The notes below the pieces were generated by a model, which saw only the letters and a program-made list of their open reading frames with translations, did no database searches and had not been told where the DNA came from. A stretch of DNA of 29,374 nt from Bacillota bacterium (GTDB lineage Bacteria > Bacillota > Clostridia > Acetivibrionales > Acetivibrionaceae): positions 1-29,374 of the forward strand of contig JAEZUI010000166.1 in assembly GCA_023421115.1 (NCBI GenBank), given 5' to 3'. The position numbers and the translations under genes were made by a program. This document shows, in pieces, positions 24,149-29,374 of the stretch; the stretch's first letter is position 1, and every line of letters begins with the position of its first letter.

Positions 24149-26065
24149 TTATTGTTTACCTAAAAGGTGCTTGTTCATTGCTTCTGTATAATGGGAAAGT
24201 TCATTTCCTTTAATCTTTATATCCGGCTGTAATTTTTGGACAGATACATTCGTGTCATTTACATTCCAATAAGAGTCCACTAGAAATATCATATATTTGT
24301 TTTTCTTGCTTTCAAAACCTTTTTGCGAGACTCCTTTACCTAAAGTAGGCCTTCCGATTACAGTAACATTCTCTAGATAGGTTTTTAGACCTAGGGTAAG
24401 CAACTCCGAACTACTTGCCGATTCTTCATTGACATAAATATAAATATCTTTAAAGCAAATCTGATTTTTATCTGAGTTATAGGGAAACTTTTCACCGGTT
24501 CTATCTACCATATAACTAGTAACGCATTCAGGCAATAAAAGGTCAAGCATGTTATTCGCAGTGTTTGCTAATCCACCAGGATTGTCACGTAAATCAATGA
24601 CAAGTGTTTGCTCTTTTGGATTAGGTAATTTTTTTAGTACACTTTTAAATTGCTCATCAATTCCTAAGGTAAAGGAGTTTATTTTCATATATTGAACATT
24701 GTCTGATAAAGTTTTATGCTCTATTTTGTTGTTTAAATCTTCTTCTATCATCATATCGTAATACTCATCAAATATGAAAAACGTAAACATATCCTCTTTG
24801 ATTCTAACCGACTCGAGAAAGTTGTATATATCAAGAAGAGTGATTTCTTTCTTTTCGAGGAAGGTAGCTGCCTTTTGATCAAAATTCATTACTTTGTCTA
24901 AGTACAAATAGTTTTCTTTTACAAAATTAACTATTCTTTCATTTTCAGGCTTCTTTGCTTCAATAAGCATATCAGTTAGAATTGTTGCTTCATAATCCTC
25001 CTTGTTTATAGAAAGAGATTTATTAACATACTCAGTTGACTTGTCATATTCTTCAAGATGATAATACTCAAAAGCCATACGTGAAAGGGTGGTACTGTCT
25101 TCAGGACAAAGTTTATAGGCTTCCTCGTAAGCTGAAATAGCTTTTTCATGTTCACCTAATACTGAATAGCAATCTCCCATATAGTAGGGAATATCATAAT
25201 TATCAACAAAGGATGCTTTAATGTTGTTGCAAAACTCAATACATTCTGTGTAGCTTTGTTGACTGAATAAAGCCCAAGCTTTGTTTATATAGGCTACTTC
25301 AAAACGTCTTCCATCACCCTCATCATAAAATTCAATTGCCTTTCCAAAATTTTCAATTGCTTGATCATAGTTTTCTCTATAGGTGTGTGTCAATCCTAGG
25401 ATATTATATGCATAGGCATTGTCTCTATAAAAAGTCTGGATTTTATCGGCACATACATCGGCTTCGTCATACATTTGAAGCGCAACTAGGGAATAAGCTT
25501 TAAATATATAAGCATCAATATATCTAATATCTAAAGCGATGGCTTTGTCTAAATAAGCGATGGCTTCGCTATAGTTTTGCAACTCGTAGTCTGTGTAACC
25601 TATTTCAAAGTATAAACCTGCATCGGAATCGATTTTTTCAGCTTTTTTAAGGTTTACAATTGCGTCCTCATAATTTTCCAGATAGGCAAGGGAAGAACCT
25701 TTGTATGCAAGAGCATTGAAGTCATTAGGAGTTTTAGAAAGTATTTTATCGCAGTATTCAATAGCTTTACTGTAATTTCCGTTTTCATAAGCCTCTATCA
25801 TATTGTTTGCTGTATTGCTCCAGTCACTAGATAATGCAAGTATAAAAATTAAAGCAATAGTTATTACAGCAGGAGAAAATATAATTTTTTTAATTTTACC
25901 CAAAAACTCACGTTTAGTGTTTAAGTCTGTATATCCGTAAAATCTTCCTTTGTAATAGGGATTGGTAAAAGCACCGGATTCTAAGCTTTCCTTGTGCTTA
26001 AGCTCTTTTTCTAATTCTTTCATTTGTTTTTTGAAATTTTTCTGGACATTATTTTTTTCGAACAT
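24149..26065 (-). CDS. Membrane-anchored TPR protein fused to an S41 (C-terminal processing) protease domain
   Basis: 638 residues. No cleavable signal: about 60 polar, basic residues (possible coiled coil at 8-28) are followed by one membrane helix (about 62-80), so the rest should face outward. Eight TPRs fill about 83-355. After a helical stretch, the C-terminus (about 445-630) is an S41 protease core: LVIDLRDNPGG, the SASSSE motif (residues 549-554, likely nucleophile S551) and K577 in LGKGVSQ, 26 residues later. This matches the Ser-Lys spacing of Tsp/CtpA. No PDZ domain is recognised between TPR and protease; the TPRs may take over substrate recognition. Start: ATG with a weak AGTAGG site. 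Divergent from the unknown two-TM gene. Substrate and role unknown. Confidence 0.85.
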   Translation of the reverse strand: MFEKNNVQKNFKKQMKELEKELKHKESLESGAFTNPYYKGRFYGYTDLNTKREFLGKIKKIIFSPAVITIALIFILALSSDWSNTANNMIEAYENGNYSKAIEYCDKILSKTPNDFNALAYKGSSLAYLENYEDAIVNLKKAEKIDSDAGLYFEIGYTDYELQNYSEAIAYLDKAIALDIRYIDAYIFKAYSLVALQMYDEADVCADKIQTFYRDNAYAYNILGLTHTYRENYDQAIENFGKAIEFYDEGDGRRFEVAYINKAWALFSQQSYTECIEFCNNIKASFVDNYDIPYYMGDCYSVLGEHEKAISAYEEAYKLCPEDSTTLSRMAFEYYHLEEYDKSTEYVNKSLSINKEDYEATILTDMLIEAKKPENERIVNFVKENYLYLDKVMNFDQKAATFLEKKEITLLDIYNFLESVRIKEDMFTFFIFDEYYDMMIEEDLNNKIEHKTLSDNVQYMKINSFTLGIDEQFKSVLKKLPNPKEQTLVIDLRDNPGGLANTANNMLDLLLPECVTSYMVDRTGEKFPYNSDKNQICFKDIYIYVNEESASSSELLTLGLKTYLENVTVIGRPTLGKGVSQKGFESKKNKYMIFLVDSYWNVNDTNVSVQKLQPDIKIKGNELSHYTEAMNKHLLGKQ

Positions 26066-26099
26066 GATTAACCTACTTTTTCTTTTTTATTATATAAAT

Positions 26100-26128
26100 A
26101 TTTTACATGAAAAAGAGTAGTAATTCAA
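26100..26128 (-). promoter_or_regulatory. Promoter of the TPR-protease gene
   Basis: Minus strand TTGAAT (26123-26128), 17-base spacer, TAAAAT (26100-26105). About 35 bases upstream of the start codon. Confidence 0.6.
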
Positions 26129-26247
26129 TTAAATTGGGGTAATTTTACATTAATGATATTTTTCAGGACCAACTTAAATACTTGGAATAATTACTTAAAT
26201 TACATAATATACATATAGTAGGATTATGTTTATTGGAGATAGGTGCA

Positions 26248-27225
26248 ATGAATATGAGAATTCGTAGGGTTACAATTATATCCTTTTTTATTGGAGCAAC
26301 TCTTATTTTTGCTGCCTCATATTTTGAACTGTTTTTTCCTCCTAAAAACGCTTTCTATTTGGGCATTCTAGGCGACACCTTGCTTGCAGGAATAAAAAGT
26401 TTGGGCTTGGCTGTTATAACCTCAACGCTTGTAAATATATTAAAGAACTGGATGGAGTCTACTGAGACCCTTGTTAAAAATGATTTTGTAAATCGCTTGA
26501 CTAAATGCGAAATGAAGGAATTAAAATCAAAAATTGAGTCGGAGCTCTATTTTAGAGATAATAACCATAATAAAGATAATTTCTATAACTTTTTTGAACA
26601 GGAATTATCTTCTCTTCTAAATGATTGTTATTATAAATTTTATAAGACAAAGATAGAGTGCAAAATCTGTGAAAATTACATATCAAAAACAATAAGAAAA
26701 AAGTTTGAAATTGTAAATCCATCAAAGAAGGAGGCTGTAATCAGAATTCCCTTTGGAGCTGAAATGCAAAAGGTTGAAAGTATAGATATAAATAAATTGT
26801 ACAGTATTAAAAAGTTTATGGTAGATTCACTCGATTACACAAAGGAAATCAATGATCAGCTAATAATTAAAGAAAACTGTATAGAAAGCAATGACGCATA
26901 CTGTATAGATGTTCATACCTCGTGGGATGTGAAGGTAAAGAAATCGCAAGTTATTGAGATGGTTATTGAAACTATAGTGCCCTTAAATGATGTATGTTTT
27001 TCAAATAAAATAACCAAGCCTTGTAAGGAATATAATCTGATTTTTATTTTAAACGACCCTTCTTATCAATTATCATGGCATAGTTTTGGATTTATGGGAA
27101 ATCATAAGGACATGCTGATTGAAGAACCTATGGATAACGGACTGGAATTAGGTTTTAAAGATTGGATACTTCCTGGAGATGGAGTTGTAATTTCAATCAG
27201 CAAAAATGAAAAATATTATGAGTAA
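26248..27225 (+). CDS. Two-TM membrane protein with soluble C-terminal domain, unknown function
   Basis: 325 residues from the ATG at 26248, chosen because GGAG and AGGTG lie just upstream. The frame could begin at a TTG at 26233 but that lies on the ribosome binding site. Two hydrophobic segments (about 9-25 and 40-62) make a short hairpin at the N-terminus. A charged helical region (about 65-135) is followed by a predicted beta-rich domain (about 150-325) with the patterns VIRIPFGAEMQK, DVHTSWDVKVKK, SYQLSWHSFGF and DWILPGDGVVISI. I do not recognise the family. It is divergent from the TPR-protease gene across a shared 180-base control region. A stress or phage-defence effector (two TM plus beta domain) is one idea, but nothing in the sequence proves it. 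Confidence 0.72.
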   Translation: MNMRIRRVTIISFFIGATLIFAASYFELFFPPKNAFYLGILGDTLLAGIKSLGLAVITSTLVNILKNWMESTETLVKNDFVNRLTKCEMKELKSKIESELYFRDNNHNKDNFYNFFEQELSSLLNDCYYKFYKTKIECKICENYISKTIRKKFEIVNPSKKEAVIRIPFGAEMQKVESIDINKLYSIKKFMVDSLDYTKEINDQLIIKENCIESNDAYCIDVHTSWDVKVKKSQVIEMVIETIVPLNDVCFSNKITKPCKEYNLIFILNDPSYQLSWHSFGFMGNHKDMLIEEPMDNGLELGFKDWILPGDGVVISISKNEKYYE

Positions 27226-27324
27226 AAAAATGAAAAGGTGTTCATACTAATATTTAAAATCACTAAGGACAAACACTATTAGCACTATGTGGAATATACT
27301 GATATTGAAGGGAGAGGACCTACA

Positions 27325-27375
27325 ATGAACGATGAGAGAACTGTAAACTTTTATGATGAGAGAACTGTAAATTAA
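27325..27375 (+). CDS. Possible 16-residue ORF with a duplicated segment
   Basis: MNDERTVNFYDERTVN, with GGGAGAGG ending 7 bases before the ATG. The 17-base segment GATGAGAGAACTGTAAA occurs twice (27331 and 27355), 24 bases apart, so the peptide repeats DERTVN. A 13-codon frame (from 27286) ends overlapping its ATG. It may be a leader, a truncated gene start or chance. Confidence 0.25.
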   Translation: MNDERTVNFYDERTVN

Positions 27376-27435
27376 AAAATACATAAAGGACAAATACGAA
27401 AATTATTGGCAAGTCTATTTTAAAAAAGAAACCTA

Positions 27436-27514
27436 GGCAATTTCAAAAAATAACCTATACAAAAATTGTTACAAAAAACCTATCAAATCAAATTTTTTGA
27501 TATGGCAAGTGACC
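27436..27514 (+). repeat. 79-bp MITE-like palindromic repeat, copy 3
   Basis: Starts GGCAATTTCAAAAAATAACC and ends TTTGATATGGCAAGTGACC, followed by AGTTAT as in copy 2. Same length as copies 1 and 2. Confidence 0.75.
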
Positions 27515-27877
27515 AGTTATTTTTTTGGAATGACCATATACAATATTTTACGTCAAAACCCATCATAGAAGCTTTTTTTGCTTCCAAACCTAGGAATATT
27601 ATTTTGCTATGCAAAAATTTAAACCAAATTTTTTCAAAGTTGTTTTTTAAGAATAACCTGAAGAATATAGCTATTTTAAAGATTATTGATAATTTTTACT
27701 TAAAGATTGTCGTTTTTAAGACAAGCTTAAGGTTTTTATATTATAATATAACCATGAATACTCATTGCTTTTTTTATAAATATAAACAAGTAGTTGCATA
27801 TAAGGTCATTTATTTTTTAAAAATTACCTGAATATGCAATTAATCATAAAAATAAATTTATTAGGGGGAGATTTTGT

Positions 27878-29155
27878 ATGAAAAAAAGTTGTTTCATGGT
27901 TGTACTAATCTTTTTAATCAATTCTTTTTGCTTATCACTAACATCAGCGGCACAATTGTATGGGGATTTAAATGGTGACGGATCGGTAAACTCGCTTGAC
28001 TTTGGGATTTACAGGAGGTATCTTTTGGGTACAGCTGATCTCAATGATATTATAACAGCCGACCTAAATGGGGATGGCAATGCAAATTCCCTTGACTTTG
28101 GTTTCTTAAGACAGTATCTCTTAGGTCAGATAAAGGTATTTCCGGTTGAAGGAATAGCTACTCCTACTCCGACGGATACACCAGTAACGCCCACACCTGA
28201 CCCGGAAGCATGGAAAAATAATACCGGTACAATTAAGCTTGGAAATACAATTACATATACAGGGGAAGGTATACAAGTCGATGGTTCAGTCGTAAAAATC
28301 ACTTCCGGAGGTGATCATGACGTTTCCGGAACCTTGACAAACGGTATGATATATATCAATACAAAAGAAAGAGTTAAACTTAGATTAAGTGGTGTTAATA
28401 TAACTAATTCTAACGGACCTGCAATTTATTTTGACGATGTAGACAAAGCTTTTATTACAATATCTAGTGATACGGTAAATTATTTGGCTGACGGAAGTAC
28501 CTATATTTCTGAAGATGCTAAAGGTACATTGTTTAGTAATGATAATTTAGAAATAAAAGGTAAAGGCACCTTGAACATTATAAGTAATTATGGACACGGC
28601 ATAGCAAGTGACGATAATATTTCTATTGAAAACGGTAATATTTCAGTTAAAGCGGTTAAAGATGGTCTGCATTCAAAGGATGAGTTAAAAATTTCCGGTG
28701 GCAATATCTATATTGAAGCCGGGAGTGATGCACTTGATGCAGGTGAAGAAATTGATATTAGTGACGGAACTGTCATTGCCATTGCACAGAAATCAGCCTT
28801 TGTTTCAGAAACCGAGCTAATTATCACAGGCGGAACAATAATTTCTACCGGAAGTTATGATCTTAAGCCTAGCAGTAATTCTACTCAGCCGTCATTACAT
28901 TTGAGTTTAGACTCCTCAAAACCAGCAGGTACATTATTGCGTATTGAGAACAACACTGTTGGTGTTATGACTTTTGCACCTTCAAGCAGCTATAATCAGT
29001 TATTCTTCAGTTCACCTATCCTGAGAGTAGGTACAACATATAATGTTAATATAGGCGGAAACTCAAGCGGAACAAACACTAACGGCATTTATGTTGGTGG
29101 TACATATACTCCGGGCAGCACTAATCTAACTACAACAGCTGCATTGATACCATAA
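27878..29155 (+). CDS. Dockerin protein with Cthe_2159-like pectin/cellulose-binding beta-helix domain
   Basis: 425 residues; ATG with GGGGGAG about 7 bases upstream. Signal peptide 1-24 (TSA). The dockerin (about 27-92) lies at the N-terminus, with two NSLDFG segments and ends in LLGQIKVFPVEG. A Pro-Thr linker (about 95-112) leads to a 310-residue domain of repeating short beta-strand turns (SGGDHDVSG, GPAIYFDD, GLHSKDELKISGG, SDALDAGEEIDISDG). This resembles the carbohydrate-binding family of C. thermocellum Cthe_2159, which has a pectate-lyase-like fold and binds cellulose and polygalacturonate with calcium. No lyase catalytic residues could be identified. It would carry a pectin-binding, non-catalytic module into the cellulosome, fitting the pectate lyases nearby. 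The family call is from memory. Confidence 0.8.
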   Translation: MKKSCFMVVLIFLINSFCLSLTSAAQLYGDLNGDGSVNSLDFGIYRRYLLGTADLNDIITADLNGDGNANSLDFGFLRQYLLGQIKVFPVEGIATPTPTDTPVTPTPDPEAWKNNTGTIKLGNTITYTGEGIQVDGSVVKITSGGDHDVSGTLTNGMIYINTKERVKLRLSGVNITNSNGPAIYFDDVDKAFITISSDTVNYLADGSTYISEDAKGTLFSNDNLEIKGKGTLNIISNYGHGIASDDNISIENGNISVKAVKDGLHSKDELKISGGNIYIEAGSDALDAGEEIDISDGTVIAIAQKSAFVSETELIITGGTIISTGSYDLKPSSNSTQPSLHLSLDSSKPAGTLLRIENNTVGVMTFAPSSSYNQLFFSSPILRVGTTYNVNIGGNSSGTNTNGIYVGGTYTPGSTNLTTTAALIP

Positions 29156-29275
29156 GGTGGATTTTTATTGAAGAATTTTAGGTCACCTAACTTGTAATTT
29201 ATAAACTTTGTAAAAAATCAAAAAAACATTTACAATGAGCACTATATATTCCGTTTTCGACAGTTGAGAAATTAG

Positions 29276-29320
29276 AAAGAGGCTACAAATGGCTTGAATT
29301 AAATCTTTGTGGCCTCTTTT
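29276..29320 (+). terminator. Terminator downstream of the dockerin-binding-module gene
   Basis: AAAGAGGCTACAAA (29276-29289) pairs with TTTGTGGCCTCTTTT (29306-29320) with one mismatch pair. About 120 bases after the stop codon. Confidence 0.75.
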
Positions 29321-29374
29321 ATAGATTTAATATTGTTGTATGGAAATCTTATTCTAAAATTTTTTTAACTTTTT

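Larger units (their letters stand above)
27226..27877. other. 652-base gene-poor region
   Basis: Contains two overlapping tiny ORFs (27286-27375), repeat copy 3 (27436-27514), and a hairpin CTTAAAGATTGTC / GACAAGCTTAAG (27699-27731) followed by GTTTTTATA. A 121-codon open frame starting inside repeat copy 3 is probably not a gene. A TATAAT at 27742-27747 could serve the next gene, but no -35 is evident. Confidence 0.5.

Noticed and set aside
27466..27831. A 121-codon open frame on the plus strand
   Set aside because: It starts inside repeat copy 3, has no ribosome binding site and is dominated by Phe, Lys, Ile and Asn, as expected from AT-rich noncoding DNA.

Overview
The window is AT-rich, low-GC Firmicutes DNA. 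Strong AGGAGG-type ribosome binding sites, sigma-A promoters and U-tract hairpin terminators are all visible. Four secreted proteins carry type-I dockerins, one very large xylanase carries S-layer homology (SLH) domains, and there are two chemoreceptors. This points to a cellulosome-forming anaerobic clostridium of the Acetivibrio / Hungateiclostridium / Ruminiclostridium type. The genus is inferred from gene content and dockerin style, not proven.

Layout. 1-127: 3' end of an IS66-like transposase and its terminator. 253-615: small zinc-ribbon membrane protein. 688-1159 (-): two-frameshift remnant of a K+ channel gene. 1160-2067: mostly debris (insertion-sequence-like repeats, one 79-bp mobile-type repeat, one decayed ORF). 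2068-3813: exported, membrane-anchored TPR protein. 4231-9420: SLH-anchored CBM22-GH10-(CBM9-like)x3-CE1 xylanase/esterase. 9510-11489 (-): CHASE3 chemoreceptor. 12037-12795 (-): SDR dehydrogenase close to gluconate 5-dehydrogenase. 13079-19269: three dockerin enzymes in a row (GH9 cellulase, CE6-like acetylesterase, PL1-dockerin-PL9 pectate lyase). 19619-21583: Cache chemoreceptor. 21660-21854: HtrA-type protease fragment. 22046-24032: YtrA-type regulator, ABC ATPase and permease with overlapping stops and starts. 24149-26065 (-): membrane-anchored TPR protein fused to an S41 protease. 26248-27225: divergent two-TM protein of unknown function. 27878-29155: dockerin-bearing protein with a Cthe_2159-like pectin/cellulose-binding domain.

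How it fits together. The polysaccharidases cover the main plant cell-wall polymers. GH10 with CE1 acts on feruloylated xylan, GH9 with CBM3 on cellulose, CE6 on acetyl groups, PL1 and PL9 on pectate, and the Cthe_2159-like module can tether pectin. The xylanase is placed on the cell surface by SLH domains; the others dock onto scaffoldins. The chemoreceptors and the sugar-acid type dehydrogenase are plausible companions for sensing and using the released products, but that link rests on position only.

The least explained parts are a 79-bp palindromic repeat family (three full copies and one shortened copy), the divergent pair of TPR-S41 protease and unknown two-TM protein, and several decayed genes. 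I saw no CRISPR array, tRNA, rRNA or convincing riboswitch. No wholly new system can be proven from this sequence alone.
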